Shown here piece after piece: positions 8,695 to 16,587 of a DNA stretch of 28,802 nt (positions are counted from its first letter, which is position 1; each line of letters starts with the position of its first letter). Source of the DNA: Syntrophomonas sp. UBA4911 (GTDB lineage Bacteria > Bacillota > Syntrophomonadia > Syntrophomonadales > Syntrophomonadaceae); contig DHCD01000064.1 of assembly GCA_002398105.1 (NCBI GenBank), forward strand, positions 3,844-32,645, read 5' to 3'. Position numbers and translations under genes: made by a program. The notes below the pieces were generated by a model that was not told where the DNA came from, did no database searches, and was given only the letters and a program-made list of their open reading frames with translations.

Positions 8695-9408
8695 ATGAAT
8701 AAAAAGGCCTCGGAAATACGCAATGTCAGTAGCCAAATTGTTCAAGACCTGCTCGACTCCATATTGAGAGGGGAATTAAAGCTGGGCTCCAAGCTCCCTT
8801 CGGAAGCAACCCTGGCGGAAGAATATGGAGTAAGTCGGCCCACTGTACGCAATGCCCTTATGACTCTGGAGAATGAACATATCCTGGAGGCAAAAAAGGG
8901 GGCTCACGGCGGATGGTATGTATGCAATAAAGACCTCAATCAGGTAGCGATCTATCTGGGACGCTATCTCTCCCTTTCTTTGAACAGTAATCAGATCAAC
9001 AGCTCGCATCTTCTGGAAATACGTTCCATGATTGAGGTGAAGGGAAGCGGTTTGGCGGCATTACGCCGTACCCCCGAGGATATCCAGGCCATTGCCGCCG
9101 CTCTGCCTACCGGGGAATATCTGAGCGACTACGAGTATCACAGCCAGGATATTGAGTTTCACCGCCGGGTAGCCGAGGCCACCCATAATCCGATGCTGAT
9201 CATTACCGTTAAGGCCACTACCATGGTCCAGGAACTGTACGCCATGACCAGCCCTGCGCCCGAATCTCTCCGTAAGGAACTGAATCAGAGCTTAATGGAT
9301 ATTTATCAGGCTATCGTCCAGCAGAAGGTGAAAAAAGCGGAAGAAGCCATGGAAATCCACCTGGGCTATTATAAACGAATGACTGCCGATATTCACTTCG
9401 ATCTATAA
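8695..9408 (+). CDS. FadR-subfamily GntR transcriptional regulator
   Basis: A 237-residue regulator. Residues 34-59 form the winged helix-turn-helix (LPSEATLAEEYGVSRPTVRN is typical GntR), and the wing follows with KKGAHGGWYV. The C-terminal all-helical FCD ligand-binding domain carries D152 and H156 (QDIEFHRRVAEATHNPML) and H222 (EIHLGYY). The third histidine expected in the EHRAI-type helix is replaced, the segment reading NQSLMDIYQAI, so metal binding may be altered. An ATG at 8689 also lies in frame, but GGGAGGG abuts it; ATG 8695 has the proper six-base spacing and is preferred. Being last in the hydantoinase operon, it most likely controls that operon in response to the substrate or a product. 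The neighbouring palindromes at 9470-9510 are another possible target. Confidence 0.92.
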   Translation: MNKKASEIRNVSSQIVQDLLDSILRGELKLGSKLPSEATLAEEYGVSRPTVRNALMTLENEHILEAKKGAHGGWYVCNKDLNQVAIYLGRYLSLSLNSNQINSSHLLEIRSMIEVKGSGLAALRRTPEDIQAIAAALPTGEYLSDYEYHSQDIEFHRRVAEATHNPMLIITVKATTMVQELYAMTSPAPESLRKELNQSLMDIYQAIVQQKVKKAEEAMEIHLGYYKRMTADIHFDL

Positions 9409-9427
9409 CCGCATCAGCATATCACAG

Positions 9428-9467
9428 GCAGGGAGATGAATTTTTACATTTCCCTGCTTCTTTTTTT
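9428..9467 (+). terminator. Rho-independent terminator of the hydantoinase-regulator operon
   Basis: The stem GCAGGGAGATG pairs with CATTTCCCTGC (11 base pairs including one G-U), the loop is eight bases, and a run TTCTTTTTTT follows directly. It sits 20 bases after the regulator stop codon. It separates this operon from the molybdoenzyme operon. Confidence 0.9.
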
Positions 9468-9511
9468 ACAAATGTCAATTCAGTTTACATTTGGTGGTAA
9501 ACATGTTTACA
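9443..9511 (+). promoter_or_regulatory. TTTACA repeat array and palindromes before the molybdoenzyme operon
   Basis: TTTACA occurs four times on the plus strand, at 9443, 9465, 9484 and 9506, so the steps are 22, 19 and 22 bases, about two DNA turns each. Two dyads overlap the array: AAATGT (9470-9475) with ACATTT (9487-9492), and a perfect 14-base palindrome GTAAACATGTTTAC at 9497-9510. A weak -10-like TAGAAT lies at 9550-9555, so the array would be about 50-120 bases upstream of the start site, the usual place for an activator. The first copy lies in the terminator loop. The binding protein is unknown. Confidence 0.5.
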
Positions 9512-9598
9512 TATTGCATTTTTCTGTCGAAATCATAGTGATTTATGCTTAGAATGAAATTGTAGCAGTCATCAGATTTAATCAAAGGAGGTGAAAAT

Positions 9599-10726
9599 AT
9601 GCTGGGCAGAATGCTGCAGCTTTTCCAGGGGGCGGACTCGGCAGAGCAGGTAAATTTTAAGGTCAGCAATCACCTCTGTCTCAATATTCGCAGCGGTAGA
9701 AGCTTATGCCGGGCCTGTGAAGCTATCTGTCCCGTACAAGGTATAAAGCAGAACGGCCAAGAGATACAGATATCGGAGTGTATTTCCTGCGGTCTCTGTG
9801 CCGTAGCTTGTCCCACCGGAGTTATGGATCAGTTGTGGGACGGTTTTGACCAGGTTATTAATGTCAGTGGCGAACGGCGTCCTTATATATGGTTGACCTG
9901 CCACCGGGCGGCCTTGCTTAAAGATGCGGTGCGTTTGAACTGCCTGGGTGAATTGACCCCGGAACTGGTATTCTACTTGCTGCATCAAGGGAGCCAAAGG
10001 GTAAATATTCTTTATCAGCCCGAACTATGCCGGGACTGTCGCTGCCAAACCGGACAGAGCCGCTGGGTCGATACCCTGGAGAAACTGGAACGTATTTATC
10101 CTGGCGCTACTGATTGTTTTCAGGTTTATGGGAACCCGCCGGAAAGCACTCCGGCAACCAAATCATCCGTGGATTACAGCCGCCGAGGAATACTGCGCGC
10201 ATTAGGCGGCGAAGCCCGTCAGGCAATGGGGGAGCTATTATTAAAGCAGCCGCCGGAACAGTCACATTCCAGATTTTCACAGAGTCTGGCCCTGCGCCGA
10301 AAGTTATTCCGCTATGTAATATCTCATTTGACGGCTGAAAAAGCAGAACTGATGGAGCCAGGATATTTACGCCATCCGGAAATTGAAACCGGCTGTACTT
10401 TTTGCGGAAGCTGTGCCATCCTGTGTCCGTCGGGAGCCATGAAAATGGAGAAATCAGATGCCGGTCTAAGCCTTACGGTCGACCCGACTGCATGCAACAT
10501 GTGCGGTTTATGTGCCGCCACCTGTCCCGCCCAGGCTATAAAAGTAGACTGGACCATAGCCAACGATGGCCCTGCCCGTAGAATCCCCCTGATCCAGGGG
10601 GAGAGGAAAATCTGCCCATCGTGCCATCAGAGTTACCTGGCTGATAACAGTCAAAGCTCCAACATCTGCCCGGGATGCAGAACCGGCCGATACAAGCCTA
10701 AGCTTATCTGGCCGGAAATCCCTTAA
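9599..10726 (+). CDS. Polyferredoxin-like multi-cluster Fe-S protein with zinc-ribbon tail
   Basis: A 375-residue cysteine-rich protein, first gene of the molybdoenzyme operon. Start ATG 9599 has AAAGGAGGTG six bases upstream. Domains in order: an N-terminal pair of [4Fe-4S] motifs, the first with the unusual spacing C27-x9-C37-x2-C40-x3-C44 and the second standard (C61, C64, C67, C71); a middle domain (about 95-180) with C101, C115, C144, C147, C149 and C173, reminiscent of MvhD-like hydrogenase electron-transfer subunits; a basic hinge with a twin-arginine-like SRRGIL at about 194-199; a second [4Fe-4S] pair (C266, C269, C272, C276 and C299, C302, C305, C309); and a C-terminal zinc-ribbon-like module with C339, C342, C357, C360. 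There is no N-terminal signal peptide or membrane helix, so a cytoplasmic location is likely. I infer an electron carrier or assembly partner of the downstream reductase. No named family member is recognised with certainty. Confidence 0.85.
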   Translation: MLGRMLQLFQGADSAEQVNFKVSNHLCLNIRSGRSLCRACEAICPVQGIKQNGQEIQISECISCGLCAVACPTGVMDQLWDGFDQVINVSGERRPYIWLTCHRAALLKDAVRLNCLGELTPELVFYLLHQGSQRVNILYQPELCRDCRCQTGQSRWVDTLEKLERIYPGATDCFQVYGNPPESTPATKSSVDYSRRGILRALGGEARQAMGELLLKQPPEQSHSRFSQSLALRRKLFRYVISHLTAEKAELMEPGYLRHPEIETGCTFCGSCAILCPSGAMKMEKSDAGLSLTVDPTACNMCGLCAATCPAQAIKVDWTIANDGPARRIPLIQGERKICPSCHQSYLADNSQSSNICPGCRTGRYKPKLIWPEIP

Positions 10727-10749
10727 TAAATTGCAGGAGGTGTTCTCAA

Positions 10750-13158
10750 GTGGGGAAATACCAGGTAAAACTGACCAGAAGGAATTTTGTCAAGGCCTCA
10801 GCCGCCGCTGCAGCCTTGACCTACGGAGCCAGCCACTTTACCGGCGTTTTTGAACCGGCTGCGGCTGATGCCGCCGCTGCTCAGGAAGGCGTCAAACTGG
10901 TTCGTACTGTCTGCGCTCCCAACTGTGTCAACAGTTGCGGACATTTAGTTCACGTTAAGGATAATAGAATAATTAAGGTTGAGCCGGCCGATTTTCCTGA
11001 CAACAGGTACAAGCGGATATGCCTTAAAGGTATTTCCAGTGCCATGCAGCGGACCTACTCTCCCGATCGGGTCAAGTATCCCATGATGCGGGTAGGGAAG
11101 CGGGGCGAAGGCAAATGGAAGCGGGTTTCCTGGGATGAAGCCTACGACTATATTGCGGACAAGATTAAAAGTATGCAGGCCCAATACGGCGATGGAGCCA
11201 TGGCCTGGATGAGCATGACCGGAGACTACGGTATTTTTGGCCAGCTGATTTCTCATCGGATAGCCAATGTTATGAAAGGCACCATACTCACCAATTTAGG
11301 CATTATGGGCGACCTGGCCTCCAATATCGGATTTTTCCCGGCCACCGGCATGCTGCAGGATGGTCACCCCTGGCCTGACTTGATGAATTGCAAGCTTAAT
11401 ATTTTCTTTGCCTGCAACTATGCCGAGACCTCATTGAACGACACCCGCTTTATCTGGGATGCTATGGAAAACGGCATGAAACTTATTGTTGTCGATCCTC
11501 GTTTTTCCAACACCGCCTCCAAGGCGGATCAATGGATAGCATTGCGCCCCGGTACTGATGCTGCTATGATGCTGGGCATGGCCAACGTAATTCTGAGCAA
11601 GAACCTGCATGACCGGCAGTTCCTGGCTCAAAACACCAACGGGACTTTTCTGGTGCGCACTGATAACGGCCGCTTCATCAAAGCCAAGGATATCAGCGGC
11701 GGCAGCAGTGATGAATTTATGGTAATCGACGCTCTCACCGGCGCTGTCCGGATGCGGAGCGACGCCGGAGCAGCCCTTTCAGGCAAGATAACCGTATCCC
11801 TGGCCGATGGCAGTAAAGTTGAATGCTGCACGGCCTGGGATCTGATTGCGGATTACATCAGGCAATGGCCGGTGGAAAAGGCCAGTGAAGTATGTGAGGT
11901 GCCGGCTGAGGTAATAACCAAACTGGCGGTGGAATATGCTGCCACCCATCCCGCCGCTATCCGTATCAGCCAGGGCTCCAACCGTTACTGGCAGGGCCAT
12001 CAGGGATTCAGGAATGCCATCTTGCTTGGGGCCATGTGCGGAAACCACGGTAAAAAAGGCGGGGGAGTATCCTGGGCGGGCGGAACCCTGTTTAAAACTA
12101 TTGCCGCCGCTCCGCCCTGCTGGTTGAATCCTCGCCTGGATGAGGGCTATCAGGAGAAGAATGTGGTTGGCAGCCATATGTTTGAAGACCTTCCCCAGGA
12201 TAAGCCCTATCCGATCAGAGGAATCTGGTTCAACCATTATAATTACGGAACCCAGATGCCTAATTATAACCTGTTTATCAAAGAAATTGCTCCCCGTCTG
12301 GAACTGATTGTAGTAAATGAACAGCTTATGAACGATGCCACCACCTATGCCGATGTAGTCCTTCCGGCCTGCTCCTGGTATGAACAGGAAGGAGAACTGG
12401 TAGCCGCCTGGTCCAATTATTACTTCCAGCTGCGCAAACAGTGCATCAAACCTATGTGGGAAGCTAAACAGGACCATACCATTTATGCTGAAATATCGGA
12501 ACGCATGGGATACGGCAAGTATTGGGGCACGGTGGAGGACAGTATCAACGAAGTTATCGACAATTTCCTGGAAGACCGTCTGCGTGATATCAATAAAAAA
12601 GAGCTGTGGGAGACTGGCGTGACCCGGGCGCTGTACTCGGATGACTTCATACCATTTGCCGACCAGAAATACTTTACCCCCTCCGGCAAGCTGGAAATTT
12701 ACCTGGACTATCTGCACGATTTGGGCGAGTCTCTGCCGGTTTACGTGGAACCACTGGAGAGCAACCGCAAACCCAAGGCTAAAAAATATCCCCTTACCTT
12801 TATGAATGTTCATAGTGTTTTTACCGTTCATTCCCAGCATGCCACCCTGCCCTGGATCAAAGAAGTCAATCCGGAGCCGCGGGTCGATATCAGCAAGGAG
12901 GATGCCGGTCAGCGGGGCATAAAGGACGGCGATATGGTGAAAGTCTCTAATGACCGCGGCCATGTGGTGCTTAAAGCCCGGGTCATGGAAGGGATCAAGC
13001 CCGGGTGTGTCAATATCTATGAAGGCTACTGGATGAAACAGTTTAAGGAGGGACACCTTCCTTCTCTGACCCATATGGAGTTGAATCCGGTACACGATGC
13101 CGTATTTGAAAGCAATTATGCTCCCTACGACAACCTGGTTGAAGTAGAAAAGATTTGA
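10750..13158 (+). CDS. Tat-exported molybdopterin oxidoreductase, DMSO-reductase family catalytic subunit
   Basis: An 802-residue catalytic subunit of a complex iron-sulfur molybdoenzyme. Start is GTG 10750 with a GGAGG-type site upstream. A twin-arginine signal (TRRNFVKASA, residues 9-18) and an alanine-rich h-region show export folded across the membrane. A [4Fe-4S] site is C55-x3-C59-x3-C63-x27-C91. The molybdopterin-binding core follows, with NIFFACNYAETSLND near 217-231 and VVDPRFSNTASKADQW near 250. The C-terminal dinucleotide-binding domain shows DGDMVKVSNDRGHV near 725. Length is normal for DmsA/PhsA/PsrA relatives. No cysteine or selenocysteine sits in the usual molybdenum-ligand segment around 184-194; D188 and S191 are the candidates. 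The substrate (sulfoxide, N-oxide, sulfur compound or other) cannot be deduced. The gene lies in one operon with its Fe-S, membrane, chaperone and cofactor genes. Confidence 0.93.
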   Translation: MGKYQVKLTRRNFVKASAAAAALTYGASHFTGVFEPAAADAAAAQEGVKLVRTVCAPNCVNSCGHLVHVKDNRIIKVEPADFPDNRYKRICLKGISSAMQRTYSPDRVKYPMMRVGKRGEGKWKRVSWDEAYDYIADKIKSMQAQYGDGAMAWMSMTGDYGIFGQLISHRIANVMKGTILTNLGIMGDLASNIGFFPATGMLQDGHPWPDLMNCKLNIFFACNYAETSLNDTRFIWDAMENGMKLIVVDPRFSNTASKADQWIALRPGTDAAMMLGMANVILSKNLHDRQFLAQNTNGTFLVRTDNGRFIKAKDISGGSSDEFMVIDALTGAVRMRSDAGAALSGKITVSLADGSKVECCTAWDLIADYIRQWPVEKASEVCEVPAEVITKLAVEYAATHPAAIRISQGSNRYWQGHQGFRNAILLGAMCGNHGKKGGGVSWAGGTLFKTIAAAPPCWLNPRLDEGYQEKNVVGSHMFEDLPQDKPYPIRGIWFNHYNYGTQMPNYNLFIKEIAPRLELIVVNEQLMNDATTYADVVLPACSWYEQEGELVAAWSNYYFQLRKQCIKPMWEAKQDHTIYAEISERMGYGKYWGTVEDSINEVIDNFLEDRLRDINKKELWETGVTRALYSDDFIPFADQKYFTPSGKLEIYLDYLHDLGESLPVYVEPLESNRKPKAKKYPLTFMNVHSVFTVHSQHATLPWIKEVNPEPRVDISKEDAGQRGIKDGDMVKVSNDRGHVVLKARVMEGIKPGCVNIYEGYWMKQFKEGHLPSLTHMELNPVHDAVFESNYAPYDNLVEVEKI

Positions 13159-13175
13159 AGAGGGGGGAATAGCAA

Positions 13176-13742
13176 ATGAGTAAAAAATATGCTCTGATCA
13201 TAGATACCAAAAGATGCGTCGGCTGCCGCACCTGTACGGTGGCCTGCAAAATGGAAAACAATGTGCCCCTGGGTTTGGCCCGTATGCGGGTGTTCAACCC
13301 CCAGGGCAACCTGCACTTCGATAAGCCCATCGGGGTTTATCCCAACTTAAAAATGTATTGGACCCCGGTCCCTTGCCAGCATTGCGATAATGCTCCCTGC
13401 ATCAAGGCCTGTCCTTCGGGGGCGATGCATAAAAGAGAAGATGGGATTGTCGATTTGGATAAAAGCAGATGCATTGGCTGTCAGTACTGTGTTTGGGTGT
13501 GCCCTTACAATGTTCCCCAGTTTGATCCTGAGGCCGGGGTCAGTGATAAATGCAACATGTGCGCGCAGCGTTTGGACCAGGGCGAAGAGCCTATGTGCGT
13601 ACTCTGCTGCCCGTCCCGCGCCATTAAGTTCGGGGACTTGAACGACCCTGATTCCGAAGTGGCAAAAATGGTCAACCAACGCAGCAGCAAGGTTTTGTTA
13701 CCGGAACAGGGCACCAGCCCGACCACCCAATATCTATTTTAA
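13176..13742 (+). CDS. Four-cluster [4Fe-4S] electron-transfer subunit (DmsB/PsrB type)
   Basis: A 188-residue ferredoxin-like subunit that passes electrons between the membrane anchor and the molybdoenzyme. All sixteen cluster cysteines can be assigned: C14, C17, C20, C24; C67, C70, C75, C79; C99, C102, C105, C109; and C126, C129, C141, C145. The phrase CQHCDNAPCIKACP is diagnostic of the DmsB/PsrB/PhsB group. There is no signal peptide, so it presumably crosses with the Tat substrate as a hitchhiker complex. Start ATG 13176 has a GAGGGGGG site about six bases upstream, and the catalytic gene ends 17 bases before it. The membrane subunit begins 12 bases after its stop, consistent with one transcript and stoichiometric production. 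Confidence 0.95.
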   Translation: MSKKYALIIDTKRCVGCRTCTVACKMENNVPLGLARMRVFNPQGNLHFDKPIGVYPNLKMYWTPVPCQHCDNAPCIKACPSGAMHKREDGIVDLDKSRCIGCQYCVWVCPYNVPQFDPEAGVSDKCNMCAQRLDQGEEPMCVLCCPSRAIKFGDLNDPDSEVAKMVNQRSSKVLLPEQGTSPTTQYLF

Positions 13743-13754
13743 GGAGGGATGACA

Positions 13755-14594
13755 ATGCATATACCATACAGCCTGGCAACCAGTTACCTTCTTTTAGGTA
13801 CCTCTATCGGATTGGTGATGTGGTTTGCGGCAGGAAGATTTATAGACCGGGATTATAACCATCAGGTCTGGTCCCGTATACTTTTAACCGCGGCCGTACT
13901 GGCAGTTCTGGGGGTTATCTTTGCCATCCTCCACCTGGGCCATACGGAGAGATTTATGAATCTGCTGGCCAATCCCGCGTCCTGGCTCTCCCGGGAGGGA
14001 TTATTCGCCGGCGCATTTACCGGCTGCACCGTGCTTTATTTCCTTTTAATCAAGAGGTCCGGAGTTGAAGCCGTCAAAAGACTGGATCCCTTGCTTTACC
14101 TGGCCGTACTGGCCGGTCTGGGTACTTTTATCTGCATGGGCATGATCTACGCTTCGGTACAGGCCATTCCAACCTGGAACACGACCATGGTAGTATTGAT
14201 AGACATTTTTTCCGGGCTGTTGCTGGGCGGATTCTTATTCCTGGTGCTGACCGGCAAAGAACTGCCCGGCAATATTATAAAACCTGTCATCACCGGTATA
14301 TTCTTAGTCCTGCTGGTAAGTCTGATCGTCAATATCGCCTACGATGTCCAGGTCAGGATGACCTTGTCCGCACTGGCGGCCCAGGGGGTAACGGTTCCAT
14401 CTCTGACCCTGATCACCTTGATCAGAGTGGTGATCGGCTTATTGGTTCCGGTCTACCTTCTGGGCAAAAGCTTTAAAACCAAACCGGAACTGGCGGCGTC
14501 AGCCTTTTCAATTGCTCTGGCCTGTGTGCTGATAGGTGAGGTAAGTGCTAAAATCATGCATTTTATGGCTGCAGTGAAGGGGCCGCTTTTCTAA
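13755..14594 (+). CDS. DmsC/NrfD-type membrane anchor subunit
   Basis: A 279-residue integral membrane protein with about eight hydrophobic helices. It anchors the molybdoenzyme and exchanges electrons with the quinone pool. DmsC-family signatures are present: HLGHTER at residues 60-66, NPASWLSREGLF at 73-84, and IYASVQAIPTWNT in the fourth helix. These distinguish it from longer NrfD/PsrC proteins. An in-frame ATG at 13749 lies directly against AGGAGGG, so the second ATG at 13755, with a six-base gap, is the more likely start. The chaperone gene follows 17 bases after its stop. No heme-binding motif is seen, as expected for this class. Confidence 0.92.
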   Translation: MHIPYSLATSYLLLGTSIGLVMWFAAGRFIDRDYNHQVWSRILLTAAVLAVLGVIFAILHLGHTERFMNLLANPASWLSREGLFAGAFTGCTVLYFLLIKRSGVEAVKRLDPLLYLAVLAGLGTFICMGMIYASVQAIPTWNTTMVVLIDIFSGLLLGGFLFLVLTGKELPGNIIKPVITGIFLVLLVSLIVNIAYDVQVRMTLSALAAQGVTVPSLTLITLIRVVIGLLVPVYLLGKSFKTKPELAASAFSIALACVLIGEVSAKIMHFMAAVKGPLF

Positions 14595-14611
14595 GCGAAG
14601 GAGGGTGAGTA

Positions 14612-15178
14612 ATGTCCAATCAGAATCGCTATGAATTATTAGCCCTGGCTTTGTCATATCCGCATCCCGAATTGGTCAATGCCATTGAGCAGGGCCAATA
14701 TGATAAAGAATTCGGCCAAACCGCGCCGTTTCCAGTAAATTTGGAAGAGCTGGAAGTGGAATACTGCCGCTTATTCGTCGGTCCCGGCCATGTGGAAGTT
14801 CCTCCCTATGAATCGGTGTACCGCGAGCATGATATTAAAATGCAGCAAGGGCTGGTTATGGGCCCGCCGGCAGCTGCCGTGAGCAAACTATATCGGGAGG
14901 CGGGATTGCAGTTGGCTCAGGGATTCCATGATATGCCCGACCATATTGCGGCCGAAACATGGTTCCTGGCCTACCTGGAAGCAATGGCCGCCCATAGTGC
15001 TGACGGACAGGATTTTCTGCAGCAGAAGCGGCAATTCATGGATCAGCACCTGGGACAATGGGCCGGGGCCTTCGCTGAAGCGGTGCGGAAAGCCAGCCGC
15101 CATGCCTGGTATATATATATAAGTAAACTGCTGGCTGAAACTATAGCAGCAGAAACGGACAGCTCCTTTTTTAGCTGA
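14612..15178 (+). CDS. TorD/DmsD-like molybdoenzyme maturation chaperone
   Basis: A 188-residue all-helical cytoplasmic chaperone. TorD-family proteins hold the apo-catalytic subunit, guard its Tat signal and help insertion of the molybdopterin cofactor. Recognised features are EYCRLFVGPG (about 50-59), PPYESVY (about 64-70) and the second conserved helix MPDHIAAETWFLAYL (about 108-122). Start ATG 14612 is preceded by AAGGAGGG with a six-base gap. Its place between the membrane subunit and moeA says its client is the Tat-exported enzyme of this operon. Confidence 0.92.
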   Translation: MSNQNRYELLALALSYPHPELVNAIEQGQYDKEFGQTAPFPVNLEELEVEYCRLFVGPGHVEVPPYESVYREHDIKMQQGLVMGPPAAAVSKLYREAGLQLAQGFHDMPDHIAAETWFLAYLEAMAAHSADGQDFLQQKRQFMDQHLGQWAGAFAEAVRKASRHAWYIYISKLLAETIAAETDSSFFS

Positions 15179-15218
15179 ACATCGTTTTATGAAACCCGTG
15201 CATGAGGAGGTGAATAGG

Positions 15219-16493
15219 GTGAGAGAAAACCTGCTGTTGGAAGAAGCCCAGGAAGTTCTATTGAATCAGGCCCGACCGCTGGGAGAAGCTATGGTGCCGC
15301 TGACGGAAGCATGGGGACGGGTTATCAGCCGTGATATAAGGGCGGGTGCCAATATTCCTCCTTTCAATAAATCGCCCCTGGATGGATATGCCTTGCGGGC
15401 CAGTGATACTAAAAAAGCTAGTCCCTCCAATCCTGTCCGATTAAAAGTGCGGGAAGTGGTACGGGCTGGTTTTATGCCTGAACAGGAGGTTATTCCCGGG
15501 ACAGCCATCAAGGTTATGACTGGTGCGCCTTTGCCTGCCGGAGCAGATGTAGTGATAAAATACGAGGACGTAAAAGAAGGCAAGCATGGCATAGAGGTTT
15601 ACCAGCCCCTGAAAGCCGGTGATAATATTATCCTGGTTGGGGACGACATCACTCAGGGAGAACTGGTGTCTGTCCGGGGCAGCCTTGTTAATCCCGCTCT
15701 GGCCGGATTGCTGGCCAGTCTGGGTTTATCTGAAATACCGGTGTTTTTCCCCATCAGAGCAGCTATTGTATCTACCGGAGATGAGCTTATACTACCATTT
15801 GAACCCCTGACTCGGGGCAAGATTTATAACAGCAGCCTGTACACTCTGGCAGCCCGCTGCCGGGAATTGGGTGTGCTGCCTGCAGTCCTGGGGAATGTGT
15901 CTGATAAGGCTGAAGCGGTGGCTGGCTGCCTGCAACAGGGATTAGACACGGCTGATATTGTCATAAGTACCGGCGGGGTATCAGTGGGGGACTATGATGT
16001 GGTACGCAATGCCCTGTTGGAATTGGGAACGGAAATAATCTTTTGGAAAATAAGGATGAAACCCGGTTCTCCGCTGATAGCGGCGCGCAAAGATAATAAA
16101 ATTATAATCGGCTTATCGGGCAACCCCGCAGCCGCAATGGTAAGCTTCGATCTTGTAGCAGTACCCGTACTCAAAAAAATGATGGGGCAAGACCAGCTAT
16201 TGCCCAGGAAAATCAAAGCGATTTTCCTGGACCGCTTTGACAAGCCCAGCCCCGAGAGAAGATTCCTGCGGGCGCAGCTGCACCGCCGGAATGGTATGGA
16301 TTTTGTCCGCCTCACCGGCGGACAGGGGAATGGGGTGTTAAAATCCCTGGTTGCCTGCAATGTTTTAATAGATGTCCCGGCCGGCAGCGGTCCATTAAAA
16401 ACCGGCCAGCAGGTTAATGCTTATATTACCGGCAATATCAATGAATCATATCAGGACGATTTACGTAGCAGTCTTATGAGAATTGCCTACTGA
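15219..16493 (+). CDS. moeA: Molybdopterin molybdenumtransferase MoeA
   Basis: A 424-residue enzyme that inserts molybdate into adenylated molybdopterin, the last core step of cofactor synthesis. Motifs in order: PPFNKSPLDGYA (47-58), a common Firmicute form of PPFDNSAMDGYA; MTGAPLPAGADVVI (about 100-113); VSTGDEL near 190; STGGVSVGDYD near 250; and MKPGSPL followed by GLSGNPAAAMVSFDL near 290-310. An in-frame ATG exists at 15189, but the start is placed at GTG 15219 because AGGAGG lies eight bases before it and the shorter protein fits the family. No other cofactor-synthesis gene is in the window, so this copy probably serves the operon's own enzyme in addition to genes elsewhere. Confidence 0.94.
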   Translation: MRENLLLEEAQEVLLNQARPLGEAMVPLTEAWGRVISRDIRAGANIPPFNKSPLDGYALRASDTKKASPSNPVRLKVREVVRAGFMPEQEVIPGTAIKVMTGAPLPAGADVVIKYEDVKEGKHGIEVYQPLKAGDNIILVGDDITQGELVSVRGSLVNPALAGLLASLGLSEIPVFFPIRAAIVSTGDELILPFEPLTRGKIYNSSLYTLAARCRELGVLPAVLGNVSDKAEAVAGCLQQGLDTADIVISTGGVSVGDYDVVRNALLELGTEIIFWKIRMKPGSPLIAARKDNKIIIGLSGNPAAAMVSFDLVAVPVLKKMMGQDQLLPRKIKAIFLDRFDKPSPERRFLRAQLHRRNGMDFVRLTGGQGNGVLKSLVACNVLIDVPAGSGPLKTGQQVNAYITGNINESYQDDLRSSLMRIAY

Positions 16494-16534
16494 AACCTTA
16501 TGGTTGCAAGCTGCAAGCTTAAGATGGGGCGGGA

Positions 16535-16571
16535 GGGGTGTCCTCAATACATGGCCGTATTCAGGCACCCC
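16535..16571. terminator. Hairpin between moeA and the convergent small gene
   Basis: GGGGTG pairs with CACCCC, then CCT with AGG and ATAC with GTAT, separated by small internal loops, giving a long imperfect hairpin. It lies between two convergent stop codons (16493 and 16588). No strong T-run follows on either side, so it may work as a bidirectional or Rho-assisted terminator. Confidence 0.45.
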
Positions 16572-16587
16572 TTCTGCTATACCTATT

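Noticed and set aside
9409..9598. Molybdenum-cofactor riboswitch before the molybdoenzyme operon
   Set aside because: The gap holds a terminator belonging to the previous operon and DNA palindromes; no arrangement of helices like the Moco RNA motif was seen.
11779..13095. Open frame of 438 codons on the minus strand
   Set aside because: It lies fully antisense to the molybdopterin oxidoreductase gene, has no recognisable domain, and the plus-strand protein is clearly real.
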